22,968 bases of DNA from Candidatus Thioglobus vulcanius (GCA_910595855.1 CAJVCJ010000065.1:1-22968); one strand, 5' to 3'; counted from the first letter of the stretch, positions 7,636 through 16,537 are shown. The notes: a model not told the origin generated them from the letters alone. Translations and numbers: made by a program.

Positions 7636-8820
7636 ATGTCAGAAGCAGTCTACATTGTTAATTGTGTTAGAACCCCTGTTGGTAAGGCCGGTGGTGTCTT
7701 TAAAAAAGTTCGTCCTGATGATTTGCTTAGCTTTGTTTTAAGCTCTTTGTTGAAGGATAGTCCAAGTATTGATCCTCTAACAATCGACGATGTTATTATT
7801 GGCTGTGCAATGCCAGAGGCTGAACAAGGTCTTAATGTTGCTAGAATCTCCGCTTTACTCGCAAATTACCCTCATTCAGTCCCTGGTGTGACGGTGAATC
7901 GTTTTTGTGCTTCAGGTCTACAGTCTATCGCCTATGCAGCTGACAGAATTCGTTTAGGTGAGGCGGATGTAATGGTAGCTGGGGGTGTTGAGTCAATGAG
8001 CATGATTCCAATGATGGGGCATCATCCTGCTTTTAATATCAAAGTTTTTAAGACAGATAATGTGGGTCTTGCCTACGGCATGGGCGCTACTGCCGAGTTG
8101 GTGGCTAAAAAATATCATATCGATAGAAATTCGCAAGATCGTTTTGCTTTTGAATCTCATCTAAAAGCCATTAATGCAGTTGAGAAAAATTATTTTAAAG
8201 ATGAAATAAAACCCTACAATGTTATTACCAAATCTTACAATTTAGAGTTACAAAAAGCAACGCACCAATCTAATATTGTATCTATGGATGAAGGCGTTAG
8301 ATTTAACACTTCAATTGAGCAGCTAGGAAAATTAAATCCTGTATTTAATCACCAAGGTTCAGTTACGGCGGGCAATAGCTCACAAATGAGTGATGGTGCT
8401 AGCGCTATTTTATTATGTAGTGAAAAAGCACTCAAGCGTTTTGATTTAACACCAATAGCACGGTTTGTTGGTTATGCGGTAAGTGGTGTCGATCCCAAAA
8501 TAATGGGGATAGGTCCAGCCTTGGCCATTCCAAAAATATTGACACAATGTGGGCTTAAGCAGCATGACATTGGTCACATTGAGCTTAACGAGGCTTTTGC
8601 CGCTCAAAGTCTGGCTATTATTCGAGAATTGAAACTGGATCCAGCTATTGTTAACCCTTTAGGGGGAGCTATTGCCTTGGGTCATCCATTAGGTGCAACT
8701 GGAAGTATTAGAACTACAACGCTACTTCATCATTTACAAAGAACTAATACACGTTACGGCATGGTAACAATGTGTATTGGTGGTGGTATGGGGGCTGCTG
8801 GTATTTTTGAAAAACTATGA
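7636..8820 (+). CDS. fadA: Acetyl-CoA acyltransferase (3-ketoacyl-CoA thiolase)
   Basis: Thiolase that cleaves 3-ketoacyl-CoA with CoA to give acetyl-CoA and a shortened acyl-CoA. The 394-residue length fits FadA-type thiolases (E. coli FadA 387). Catalytic residues are all present: nucleophile C91 in NRFCASGLQS, H350 in ALGHPLGATG, and C380 in MCIGGGMGAAG. The NEAFAAQ signature is also present. The ATG at 7636 is preceded at 5 nt by AAGGAA (7625-7630), a good ribosome-binding site. The gene starts one base after the fadN stop and shares ATGA with the next gene. A biosynthetic acetoacetyl-CoA thiolase has the same motifs, but the fad context argues for degradation. Confidence 0.92.
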   Translation: MSEAVYIVNCVRTPVGKAGGVFKKVRPDDLLSFVLSSLLKDSPSIDPLTIDDVIIGCAMPEAEQGLNVARISALLANYPHSVPGVTVNRFCASGLQSIAYAADRIRLGEADVMVAGGVESMSMIPMMGHHPAFNIKVFKTDNVGLAYGMGATAELVAKKYHIDRNSQDRFAFESHLKAINAVEKNYFKDEIKPYNVITKSYNLELQKATHQSNIVSMDEGVRFNTSIEQLGKLNPVFNHQGSVTAGNSSQMSDGASAILLCSEKALKRFDLTPIARFVGYAVSGVDPKIMGIGPALAIPKILTQCGLKQHDIGHIELNEAFAAQSLAIIRELKLDPAIVNPLGGAIALGHPLGATGSIRTTTLLHHLQRTNTRYGMVTMCIGGGMGAAGIFEKL

Positions 8821-10415
8821 ATAATAAGTTGACACATTTAACGCAAATGCTAGATGAGGCATTTTACAAAAAACCTGACCATCTAGCATTGATTGGCCTG
8901 GGCAAATCAATGCATTATGATGAACTGTATAACCATAGTATTTGTTTATCAAATTACTTATCGTCTCAAGTCAATAAAGGCGTAGTTGGCATTATGATGC
9001 CTAATATTTTGGCACAACCTGTTAGCCTTTTTGGAGCCTGGTATGCTGATCGTACAGTGACATTGCTTAATCCACTTTACACGAGTACAGAGTTGTTAAA
9101 ACAATGCTTAGATGCTCAAGTTAGTACTATTATTGTTGCCAAGGTATTTTATAAAAAACTTACCCCTATCCTTAAAGATACCAAAATAAAATATATTGTT
9201 ACAGTTGGTATTGGGGATTTTCAACCATTCTTTAAGCGACAGATTGTAAATCTTAGCACCTGCTTTAAAAGCAAGTCATTTAGATTACAAAAATACTCGC
9301 AGTTAAATTATACGACGCTAAACCATATAGTGAGTAATTATTCTAAAAAACCTAAGATCGGAAGATTTAAAAACAAAATAGCCTTGTTACAATATACTGG
9401 AGGAACAAGTGGAACCCCCAAGCCTGCAACCTTAAAGCATTCTAATATTTTAGCCAATATCAATCAACTTGAGCAATGGCTCCCAGAGGATATCAATAGT
9501 GATAGCATTATCTTAACCGCCCTGCCACTTTATCATGTCTTTGCGTTAAGCGTTAATTTCTTGTTATTTATACATATCAAAGGCACCAATGTATTGGTAC
9601 TTGACCCAAGGTCTATTAAACAATTAATCAAACCAATTAAAGAATACAATATTAGTGTGATTACTGGCGTAAATACACTGTTCAATGTATTGGTTCGACA
9701 CAAAGACTTTAAAAAAATTAATTTTTCAAATTTAAAGTTGACCGTATCAGGAGGGATGCCGCTAGATAAAAAAACGTCAGACCAATGGCAGCTCATAGTT
9801 GGCAAACCTATCTTGCAAGGATATGGACTGAGTGAATGCTCACCTGTTGTTAGTGTTGAAGACTATCAAACAAGTGAATTTAGTGGATCTGTCGGAAGAC
9901 CTTTGATTGATACTAAGGTTAAAATTTTTGATCCAGAATTAAATGAACTAAAAATCAATAAAATTGGCGAAATAGGCATTAAAGGCCCTCAGGTAATGAA
10001 ATCATATTGGCACAGAGAAGAGCTGAACACAAAAGTTTTTACCACGGATGGTTATTTTCTTAGTGGTGATTTAGGTTATTTAGATGAATATGGCCGAATT
10101 GTTATTGTTGATCGGGTGAAAGATATGGTTATTGTTTCAGGATTTAATGTTTACCCATGCAATGTAGAGCAAGTATTGGATCAGCACCCAGATGTTTTAG
10201 AGTCTGCCTGTGTTGGCATTGATCACAAGGTTAGTGGTCAAACTATCAAGGCTTTTGTTGTTAAAAAATCAGACTCATCACTTAAGAAAAAGTCGCTTAT
10301 TAATCACTGTAAAAAACATCTTGCTCATTATAAAATTCCAAAAAAAATTGAGTGGGTTGAATCGCTGCCAAAATCTATTGACGGAAAAATTATTAAGAGA
10401 TTGTTAAATTATTAA
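8817..10415 (+). CDS. fadD: Long-chain fatty-acid-CoA ligase
   Basis: A 532-residue AMP-forming acyl-CoA synthetase that would activate free fatty acids with ATP and CoA for the other enzymes of the operon. Motifs in order: phosphate-binding loop YTGGTSGTPK (193-202), QGYGLSE (334-340), the FACS region SGDLGYLDEYGR (416-427) with DRVKDMVIVSGFNVYP (432-447), and the adenylation lysine K524 in LPKSIDGKI. It is a little shorter than E. coli FadD (561). One oddity is Pro at 203, where the P-loop usually reads KGA. No membrane segment is obvious. The ATG overlaps the thiolase stop as ATGA, indicating translational coupling. Chain-length preference cannot be read from the sequence. Confidence 0.88.
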   Translation: MNNKLTHLTQMLDEAFYKKPDHLALIGLGKSMHYDELYNHSICLSNYLSSQVNKGVVGIMMPNILAQPVSLFGAWYADRTVTLLNPLYTSTELLKQCLDAQVSTIIVAKVFYKKLTPILKDTKIKYIVTVGIGDFQPFFKRQIVNLSTCFKSKSFRLQKYSQLNYTTLNHIVSNYSKKPKIGRFKNKIALLQYTGGTSGTPKPATLKHSNILANINQLEQWLPEDINSDSIILTALPLYHVFALSVNFLLFIHIKGTNVLVLDPRSIKQLIKPIKEYNISVITGVNTLFNVLVRHKDFKKINFSNLKLTVSGGMPLDKKTSDQWQLIVGKPILQGYGLSECSPVVSVEDYQTSEFSGSVGRPLIDTKVKIFDPELNELKINKIGEIGIKGPQVMKSYWHREELNTKVFTTDGYFLSGDLGYLDEYGRIVIVDRVKDMVIVSGFNVYPCNVEQVLDQHPDVLESACVGIDHKVSGQTIKAFVVKKSDSSLKKKSLINHCKKHLAHYKIPKKIEWVESLPKSIDGKIIKRLLNY

Positions 10416-10626
10416 TAAAAATAGATTTTTTTGTATTCTTACCCCCAACTATTAGCCCATAAGGCTTTACGCTTTTTATTAGAAAAAAGTAATATTACGG
10501 CATTATAAATTGATGATATTTACACGCTACATTTGCTGAAATTATTTTCATTTATTTTCATTCTCGCAATCCCTTTTGCATCAATATGTTTGGTGATTTT
10601 GAGCTATTTATGGCTAATACACCCCC
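10416..10626 (+). other. Intergenic region between fadD and nrdA
   Basis: About 210 bp of AT-rich DNA with no coding pattern that I can support on either strand. It holds a weak AGCC/GGCT hairpin near 10451-10465 and a short repeated ATTTTCATT. No run of T follows a strong stem, so the end of the fad transcript is not visible. The nrd promoter and operators begin immediately to the right. Confidence 0.5.
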
Positions 10627-10655
10627 TTGCAAAAAAAGGCAAAACACACTATATT
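10627..10655 (+). promoter_or_regulatory. Probable sigma70 promoter of nrdAB-yfaE
   Basis: TTGCAA (10627-10632) and TATATT (10650-10655) are separated by 17 bp and match -35 and -10 consensus well. The predicted transcript start is near 10662, giving a leader of about 50 nt. The -10 lies inside the first NrdR box. The second box lies just downstream of the start, the expected layout for repression by NrdR. Confidence 0.65.
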
Positions 10656-10661
10656 TAGTTG
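10646..10661 (+). promoter_or_regulatory. NrdR box 1
   Basis: The sequence ACACTATATTTAGTTG matches the NrdR consensus ACACWATATWTWGTGT at 14 of 16 positions. It covers the proposed -10 element. NrdR is the dATP/ATP-sensing repressor of ribonucleotide reductase operons and binds paired boxes. The nrdR gene itself is not in the window. Confidence 0.8.
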
Positions 10662-10677
10662 TAGTTATCTTTTATTA

Positions 10678-10693
10678 ACACTATATGTAGTGT
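10678..10693 (+). promoter_or_regulatory. NrdR box 2
   Basis: The near-perfect palindrome ACACTATATGTAGTGT differs from the NrdR consensus at one position (G for W). It starts 32 bp after box 1, about three helical turns, so both boxes face the same side of the DNA as needed for cooperative NrdR binding. Confidence 0.88.
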
Positions 10694-10701
10694 TTTTACT
10701 C

Positions 10702-10709
10702 GGGGGGAG
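10702..10709 (+). promoter_or_regulatory. nrdA ribosome-binding region
   Basis: A run of GGGGGGAG lies just before the ATG at 10711, in otherwise G-poor leader DNA. It supports this ATG over the in-frame TTG at 10627, which lies upstream of the operators. Confidence 0.6.
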
Positions 10710-10710
10710 T

Positions 10711-12987
10711 ATGAATCAAAATATTAAAGTCACCAAGCGAAATGGCCAGCAAGAGTCAATCGATATGGAGAAAATCCATCGCGTTGTGCACTGGGCATCT
10801 CAAGACCTAAAAGGGGTGAGCGTCTCCCAAGTTGAGATCAATGCGCAACTGGCATTTTTCGATGGCATTAAGACTGAAGATATTCATGAAACTATTATTA
10901 AATCAGCTGCTGATTTAATCTCTACCGATTCTCCCGATTATCAGTATTTAGCTGCGCGTTTGGCTATTTTTCATTTGCGTAAAAAAGCCTTTAAATCTTT
11001 TACCCCGCCCCCCCTTTTTGAGCATGTAACAAAATTTACTGATTTAGGTATTTACGATAAAGATATTCTAGATAAATACACGAAAGATGAAATTCAAGAG
11101 CTTGATGAATACACTGATCACTGGCGTGACATGAAGTTTTCTTATGCTGCTGTTAAACAGCTTGAAGGAAAATACTTAGTGCAGAATCGTGTTACTGGTG
11201 CTATTTATGAATCTCCGCAGCAGCTTTATATGTTGGTGGGTATGTGCTTATTTCAGGAGTATACAAGCCAAGCTAGAATGGAGATTGTTAAGCGCTTTTA
11301 TGATGCTGTTTCTAATTTTAAAATTTCACTTCCAACGCCAATCATGGCAGGTGTTCGCACCCCTACTCGTCAGTTTTCGTCTTGTGTTTTAATTGAAGCA
11401 GATGATGATCTTGATTCAATTAGTGCAACCGCAGGCGCTATTGTTAAGTATGTTTCTCAGCGTGCTGGCATCGGTGTTAATGCAGGCCGTATTCGTGCCA
11501 TTGGCAGTCCTATTCGCAATGGTGAGGCAACGCACACTGGTTGTATTCCTTTTTACAAACACTTCCATACAGCGGTTAAATCTTGTTCTCAAGGTGGCGT
11601 TCGTGGTGGTGCAGCTACCCTATTCTATCCATTGTGGCATTTAGAGGTTGAAAGCTTACTGGTGTTGAAAAATAATACGGGTACTGATGAAAACAGAATT
11701 CGTCATTTAGATTATGGTGTGCAATTTAACGGTCTAATGTACCAGCGTTTTTTAGAGGATGGCAACATTACGCTTTTCTCACCGCATGAGGTGCCCGGCT
11801 TGTACGATGCATACTTTGAAGATCAAGCTGAATTCAAACGTTTGTATGAGGTCTATGAGCAAGATGATTCAATTCGCAAGCAAACTATTAAGGCTAGAGA
11901 TTTATTTGCCAAGTTTATGCAAGAGCGTGCCAATACGGGTCGTATCTATTTGCAAAATGTTGATCATTGTAATACTCATGGTGCATTTGATCCAAAAGTT
12001 GCGCCAGTTCGTCAATCAAATCTTTGTATGGAGATTACCTTACCAACTAAACCGCTACATTCAGTTCAAGATGAAAACGGAGAGGTGGCGCTGTGTACGC
12101 TTTCTGCAGTTAATCTAGGCGCACTAGATTCACTGGATGAACTTGAGGATATCACCGATATTATTGTTCGTGCTTTGGACTCGCTACTTGATTACCAAGA
12201 TTATCCAATAAAAGCGGCAAAAATTGCTAGTATGAATCGTCGCACATTGGGCATTGGTGTGACAAACTTAGCTTATTATTTGGCCAAAAATAATGCTAAA
12301 TATTCTGATGGATCTGGCAATGAATTAATTCACAATGCTTTTGAGGCTTTACAATACTATTCATTAAAGGCATCAAATATCCTGGCTAATGAAAAAGGTG
12401 CTTGTCCTTTATTTCACGAGACTCAATATGCTAAAGGCATTATGCCAATTGACACCTATAAAAAAGATGTCGATGCATTTTGCAGTAGTGAGTTAACCTT
12501 AGACTGGGATCAATTACGTAGTGATATTAAAGAAAATGGCTTAAGAAATTCAACTTTAACTGCACTAATGCCATGTGAGAGTTCATCGCAAATCTCTAAT
12601 TCAACCAATGGCATTGAACCACCAAGAGGCTTTGTTTCAATTAAACAGTCTAAAGATGGCATCTTAAAGCAAATCGTACCAGATTATGAAAATTTAAAAG
12701 ATAAGTACGAGCTACTATGGGAGATTAAAGATAACGAGGGTTATTTGCAGCTTTGTGCCATTATGCAAAAATTTGTCGACCAATCAATTAGCGCTAATAC
12801 ACATTATGACCCTTCTCAATTTGAGGGCAATCGAGTGCCAATGAAGTTGTTCTTAATGGATCTTTTGAAGGCTTATAAATACGGCGTTAAGACACTTTAT
12901 TATCATACGACGCGTGATGGCGGTGGCGATGACATGCTCGAAAAAGAAGATGATAATGCCTGCGCTGACGGCGTTTGTAAACTTTAA
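10711..12987 (+). CDS. nrdA: Class Ia ribonucleotide reductase, alpha subunit
   Basis: The large subunit of aerobic ribonucleotide reductase reduces ribonucleoside diphosphates to deoxy forms with NrdB. The 758-residue product is close to E. coli NrdA (761) and has an N-terminal ATP-cone (about 5-95) for dATP/ATP control. From this start the active-site residues fall at the same numbers as in E. coli: C225 and C462 (redox pair), N437, C439 (thiyl radical) and E441. The radical-path Y730/Y731 pair is in KTLYYHTTRDG. The C-terminal tail has the shuttle cysteines C751 and C756. The reading frame stays open back to a TTG at 10627, but those 28 codons cross the promoter and NrdR boxes, so that extension is rejected. 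It leads the operon, with nrdB 11 bp downstream. Confidence 0.97.
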   Translation: MNQNIKVTKRNGQQESIDMEKIHRVVHWASQDLKGVSVSQVEINAQLAFFDGIKTEDIHETIIKSAADLISTDSPDYQYLAARLAIFHLRKKAFKSFTPPPLFEHVTKFTDLGIYDKDILDKYTKDEIQELDEYTDHWRDMKFSYAAVKQLEGKYLVQNRVTGAIYESPQQLYMLVGMCLFQEYTSQARMEIVKRFYDAVSNFKISLPTPIMAGVRTPTRQFSSCVLIEADDDLDSISATAGAIVKYVSQRAGIGVNAGRIRAIGSPIRNGEATHTGCIPFYKHFHTAVKSCSQGGVRGGAATLFYPLWHLEVESLLVLKNNTGTDENRIRHLDYGVQFNGLMYQRFLEDGNITLFSPHEVPGLYDAYFEDQAEFKRLYEVYEQDDSIRKQTIKARDLFAKFMQERANTGRIYLQNVDHCNTHGAFDPKVAPVRQSNLCMEITLPTKPLHSVQDENGEVALCTLSAVNLGALDSLDELEDITDIIVRALDSLLDYQDYPIKAAKIASMNRRTLGIGVTNLAYYLAKNNAKYSDGSGNELIHNAFEALQYYSLKASNILANEKGACPLFHETQYAKGIMPIDTYKKDVDAFCSSELTLDWDQLRSDIKENGLRNSTLTALMPCESSSQISNSTNGIEPPRGFVSIKQSKDGILKQIVPDYENLKDKYELLWEIKDNEGYLQLCAIMQKFVDQSISANTHYDPSQFEGNRVPMKLFLMDLLKAYKYGVKTLYYHTTRDGGGDDMLEKEDDNACADGVCKL

Positions 12988-12998
12988 CGGAATCAATT

Positions 12999-14135
12999 AT
13001 GTCATATACTATTTTTAATAAAACAGCTATCGATACATTAACCCAGCCAATGTTTTTTGGTGAGACAGTTAACGTTGCTCGTTTCGATAAGCAAAAGTTT
13101 GAGATGTTTGAAAAGCTTACAGAAAAACAGCTGTCTTTCTTTTGGCGACCTGAAGAGATTGATGTCTCCAAGGATAAAATGGATTTTGCTAAATTATTGC
13201 CAAATGAAAAGCATATCTTCCTCTCTAATCTGCAATATCAAATCTTACTGGATTCGGTTCAAGGGCGTAGTCCTAATATTGCCTTTTTACCAATTGTCTC
13301 ATTGCCAGAATTAGAAAATTGGATTGAAACTTGGTCTTTTTCTGAAACAATCCACTCGCGCTCTTACACGCATATTATTCGCGCCATTGTTAATGAGCCA
13401 GGTGCCGTGTTTGACGATATCATGAAGACAGAGCAAATCATTGAGCGTGCTGAGAGTGTATCTAAACACTACGATGAGCTCATTAAGTGCTCTCAAGCTT
13501 ATTTACTTCATGGTGAGGGTACGCACGATCTAAATGGCGAATCAACCACCATTGATCTTAAATGTCTTAAGCGCAAGCTTTATTTAACCATTATGTCGGT
13601 TAACATTCTTGAGGCAGTACGTTTCTATGTGTCTTTCGCTTGTTCGTTTGCATTTGCTGAGCGCAAGGTAATGGAAGGCAATGCCAAAATTATTAAAATG
13701 ATTGCGCGTGATGAGGCACTACATTTAACTGGCACGCAACACATGATTAATCTAATTCGTGAGGGTAAGGATGATCCAGAGATGGCTCAAATTGCTGCTG
13801 ATTGTGAAGAAGAAGTGATTGAAATGTTTAAAGAGGCTTGTGAGCAAGAAAAAAATTGGGCAGGGTATTTATTCCGTGATGGCTCAATGATTGGCCTGAA
13901 TGCTGACATCCTAAAACAATATCTTGAATATATTACCAATATACGTATGAAAGCGATTGGCTTAACACCTATTTTTGATGAATGCACAAATCCACTACCG
14001 TGGATTAATCATTGGCTGGATTCTGATAATGTTCAAGTGGCGCCTCAAGAAACAGAGATTACTTCTTATTTAGTTAGTGCTATTGACAACACGCTAGAGC
14101 AGGATGATTCTGATTTTGGTGACTTTAAACTGTAA
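12999..14135 (+). CDS. nrdB: Class Ia ribonucleotide reductase, beta subunit
   Basis: The small subunit houses the diferric-tyrosyl radical that starts catalysis in NrdA. It has 378 residues, against 376 in E. coli. The iron ligands are all present: D85, E116, H119, E205, E239 and H242. The radical tyrosine is Y123 in SETIHSRSYTH. This places it in class Ia rather than the tyrosine-less Ic type. ACGGAA stands just upstream of the ATG. It is followed after 7 bp by the ferredoxin gene that maintains its cofactor. Aerobic growth is implied, since this cofactor needs oxygen to form. Confidence 0.97.
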   Translation: MSYTIFNKTAIDTLTQPMFFGETVNVARFDKQKFEMFEKLTEKQLSFFWRPEEIDVSKDKMDFAKLLPNEKHIFLSNLQYQILLDSVQGRSPNIAFLPIVSLPELENWIETWSFSETIHSRSYTHIIRAIVNEPGAVFDDIMKTEQIIERAESVSKHYDELIKCSQAYLLHGEGTHDLNGESTTIDLKCLKRKLYLTIMSVNILEAVRFYVSFACSFAFAERKVMEGNAKIIKMIARDEALHLTGTQHMINLIREGKDDPEMAQIAADCEEEVIEMFKEACEQEKNWAGYLFRDGSMIGLNADILKQYLEYITNIRMKAIGLTPIFDECTNPLPWINHWLDSDNVQVAPQETEITSYLVSAIDNTLEQDDSDFGDFKL

Positions 14136-14142
14136 TTGATTA

Positions 14143-14406
14143 ATGTTTAGAATTGATATCAATAACATTAACGGTAAAACCGAATCGCTTTATGTGTATG
14201 GTGAGCAATCGATTCTAACTGAGTTAGAGGATCATAGCATACTCATCAATCACTCTTGTCGACAAGGTCATTGCGGCTCTTGTGTTTTACAATTGCTTAA
14301 GGGTGATGTCATGCATCAAGATTGTTTGGTGCCGTTATCTCGAGGTGAAATTCTAGCCTGTCAAGCTAAACCCATTACTGACATTGAGATAGGCTCAAGA
14401 AATTGA
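14143..14406 (+). CDS. yfaE: 2Fe-2S ferredoxin, YfaE-like
   Basis: An 87-residue plant-type 2Fe-2S ferredoxin with ligands C39, C44, C47 (CRQGHCGSC) and C73 (ACQAKP). Its size and its place directly after nrdB match E. coli YfaE, which supplies electrons to rebuild the NrdB diferric-tyrosyl cofactor. There is one extra Cys at 61. No strong ribosome-binding site is seen, so translation is probably coupled to nrdB, whose stop is 7 bp upstream. Its last 12 bases overlap the end of selU on the other strand. Confidence 0.92.
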   Translation: MFRIDINNINGKTESLYVYGEQSILTELEDHSILINHSCRQGHCGSCVLQLLKGDVMHQDCLVPLSRGEILACQAKPITDIEIGSRN

Positions 14407-15495
14407 TAGGTTGTGAATGTAGTCTAGTACTTCTTGGCTATTACCTTTAAAAATAACACGATCCAGTTTCTTTTGAATTTGATAGTTATACATAGGGTCG
14501 TAATAATCAACTAGAAGCGACTCTACAATAGGCAAAAAACCATCAAAATTATCCGTACTTTGATAGTTATTTAGCGCCAATTGAACTTGTAGTTTCATGA
14601 CTTTATAGCGCTCTAATCCTAATCTTTTTTGAATCTTTTCTAGGCTTCGAAGCCAGTAGTTGGCAAAGTTATCAAAACCTTGATCGACATCTTGAGCAAT
14701 AAAATTATCATGCATGTGAATGACATAAGCATCCATACTAACTTGAACGCGTTCTTGCGTAGTAGCCTCTAATAAAATTAGATCGGCCTGAGAGGTTTTG
14801 TTTTTAACACAATCAGGAATGTGGACAGTGCCAACATTAGCACCCTCGTCTTCAAAAATTAAATGCGAGTAATCTTGTTTTTTAATTAATTCAATCGCAA
14901 GCTCATTCTCAAAAGAAATTTGAGTTGGCTGAGGTGTTGTGGTATTGCCAAAGGCAGAGCCTCGATGATTGGCCAAACCTTCTAAGTCAATCTGTTGGTG
15001 AATCTGATCTAACAGTAAGGTTTTGCCACAGCCAGTTTGCCCACCAATGACGACAGCAGTGGTGTTAGCCATGATACGATCAGTTTCATCAATAAGGTAG
15101 CGACGTAGAGCTTTGTAGCCACCTTTTAGGCGTGGATAGTCAGTACCTGTTGCTTCAAAAATCCATTGCTGGGTAATTTGACTGCGCATGCCGCCGCGAA
15201 AGCAATATAAAGCACCATCAGGGTGTTTTTTGATAAATTCAAGCCATGCATCAAGTCGTGCTTGTTTAACCTCACCTTGCACTAATTCATGGCCAAGTAG
15301 TATGGCTTTATCCTGGCCTTTATTCTTATAACAAGTGCCGACAAGCTCACGCTCTTTATCGCTCATTAAGGGTAAATTCTGCGTATGTGGGAAAGCGCCT
15401 TGTGTAAATTCAATCGGTGCACGCGTATCAAACATAGGTGTATCACTTGTAACAAGTGTACGAAAATCTTGAAGTTGAGTAAGTGACTTACTCAT
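14395..15495 (-). CDS. selU: tRNA 2-selenouridine synthase
   Basis: SelU (YbbB/MnmH) replaces sulfur with selenium at the wobble 2-thiouridine of tRNAs for Lys, Glu and Gln, using selenophosphate; it also works through a geranylated intermediate. The 366-residue protein has an N-terminal rhodanese domain with catalytic C98 in YCFRGGMRSQ (E. coli C97). A P-loop domain follows, with Walker A GGQTGCGKT (151-159). The ATG at 15495 overlaps the selD stop by 8 bp, so the two are translationally coupled and SelD supplies its substrate. It is the last gene of the long minus-strand string, and its end overlaps yfaE by 12 bp. Confidence 0.95.
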   Translation of the reverse strand: MSKSLTQLQDFRTLVTSDTPMFDTRAPIEFTQGAFPHTQNLPLMSDKERELVGTCYKNKGQDKAILLGHELVQGEVKQARLDAWLEFIKKHPDGALYCFRGGMRSQITQQWIFEATGTDYPRLKGGYKALRRYLIDETDRIMANTTAVVIGGQTGCGKTLLLDQIHQQIDLEGLANHRGSAFGNTTTPQPTQISFENELAIELIKKQDYSHLIFEDEGANVGTVHIPDCVKNKTSQADLILLEATTQERVQVSMDAYVIHMHDNFIAQDVDQGFDNFANYWLRSLEKIQKRLGLERYKVMKLQVQLALNNYQSTDNFDGFLPIVESLLVDYYDPMYNYQIQKKLDRVIFKGNSQEVLDYIHNLSIS

Positions 15496-16537
15496 TGATG
15501 GTGACAGTTGCTATGTTGCTATCTGATTTGACAATCTCGCCAATAGCCTCTAGCTCAAAACCTGCTAAACGCATTACATCTTGGAATTCATCTTGGGCTT
15601 TGTCATTAACCATTATCAATAAGCCGCCACTAGTTTGTGGATCACAAATAATAGACTGAACTTCAGATTTCATTTGACTTAAGTGTTGGCCGTAACTATC
15701 AAAATTACGCTGTGCACCACCTGGTGAACAGCCATTTTCTAAATAGCCATGAATGTTTGGTAATGTCGGCACCTTCTGATAATCAACAATAGCAGAGACA
15801 TAAGAACCTTGGCAAACCTCTACCAAATGCCCACCCAGGCCAAAGCCTGTTACATCGGTAATCGCATTAATACCTTCAATTTTAGCCAGCTTGGAGCCAA
15901 TATCATTTAATTGGCACATGGTGTCAATAGCGCGAGTCTCATCTTCTTTGGTGATTTTCTTTTGTTTTTGTGCAGTGGTTAGAATGCCAATACCCAAAGG
16001 TTTGGTTAAATAGATTTTGTCACCCACTTGAGCGGTTGAGTTTTCTTTAAGGTGTTTAATAGCCACTCTGCCAGTAACTGCTAAGCCAAAAATCGGTTCT
16101 GGTGCATCAATACTATGGCCACCTGCTAAAGAGATGCCTGCCTCAATGCAAACACTACGACCACCTTCAATGACTTGCTGCCCTACTTCAGGTGGAAGCT
16201 TATCCAGTGGCCAGCCAAAAATAGCAATGGCCATGATAGGTGAGCCACCCATAGCGTAAATATCGCTGATTGCGTTGGTGGCAGCAATACGTCCAAAGGT
16301 AAATGGATCGTCAACTATTGGCATAAAGAAATCTGTGGTACTGATAATTGCATCACCATTGCCTAAATCGTACACAGCTGCATCATCACGCGATGCATTA
16401 CCCACAAGTAAATTCGCATCATTAATATCAGTCAATGAGGATTCTAAAATCGTATCTAATACTTTAGGAGATATCTTGCAACCACAGCCTTGACCATGGC
16501 TGTATTCAGTGAGTTTAATGTTCAGATTTGATGGCAT
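15488..16537 (-). CDS. selD: Selenophosphate synthase
   Basis: SelD makes selenophosphate from selenide and ATP, the selenium donor for SelU (and for selenocysteine if SelA/SelB exist elsewhere). It has 349 residues from this start; E. coli has 347. The N-terminal motif YSHGQGCGCKIS gives catalytic C18 and K21, so this is the cysteine form, not the selenocysteine form. The start is set at 16537: an ideal AAGGAT (16545-16550) lies 7 nt upstream, and the N-terminus then aligns with E. coli. An in-frame ATG at 16573 would add 12 residues, deeper inside batD. Even from 16537 the gene overlaps the end of batD by 23 bp. Confidence 0.95.
   Translation of the reverse strand: MPSNLNIKLTEYSHGQGCGCKISPKVLDTILESSLTDINDANLLVGNASRDDAAVYDLGNGDAIISTTDFFMPIVDDPFTFGRIAATNAISDIYAMGGSPIMAIAIFGWPLDKLPPEVGQQVIEGGRSVCIEAGISLAGGHSIDAPEPIFGLAVTGRVAIKHLKENSTAQVGDKIYLTKPLGIGILTTAQKQKKITKEDETRAIDTMCQLNDIGSKLAKIEGINAITDVTGFGLGGHLVEVCQGSYVSAIVDYQKVPTLPNIHGYLENGCSPGGAQRNFDSYGQHLSQMKSEVQSIICDPQTSGGLLIMVNDKAQDEFQDVMRLAGFELEAIGEIVKSDSNIATVTINE

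Noticed and set aside
10448..10475. Rho-independent terminator after fadD
   Set aside because: The AGCC/GGCT stem has only four pairs, and the following T-run is interrupted and displaced.
10627..10710. 28-codon N-terminal extension of NrdA from a TTG start
   Set aside because: It covers the promoter -10 and both NrdR boxes, and NrdA residue numbering matches E. coli only from ATG 10711.
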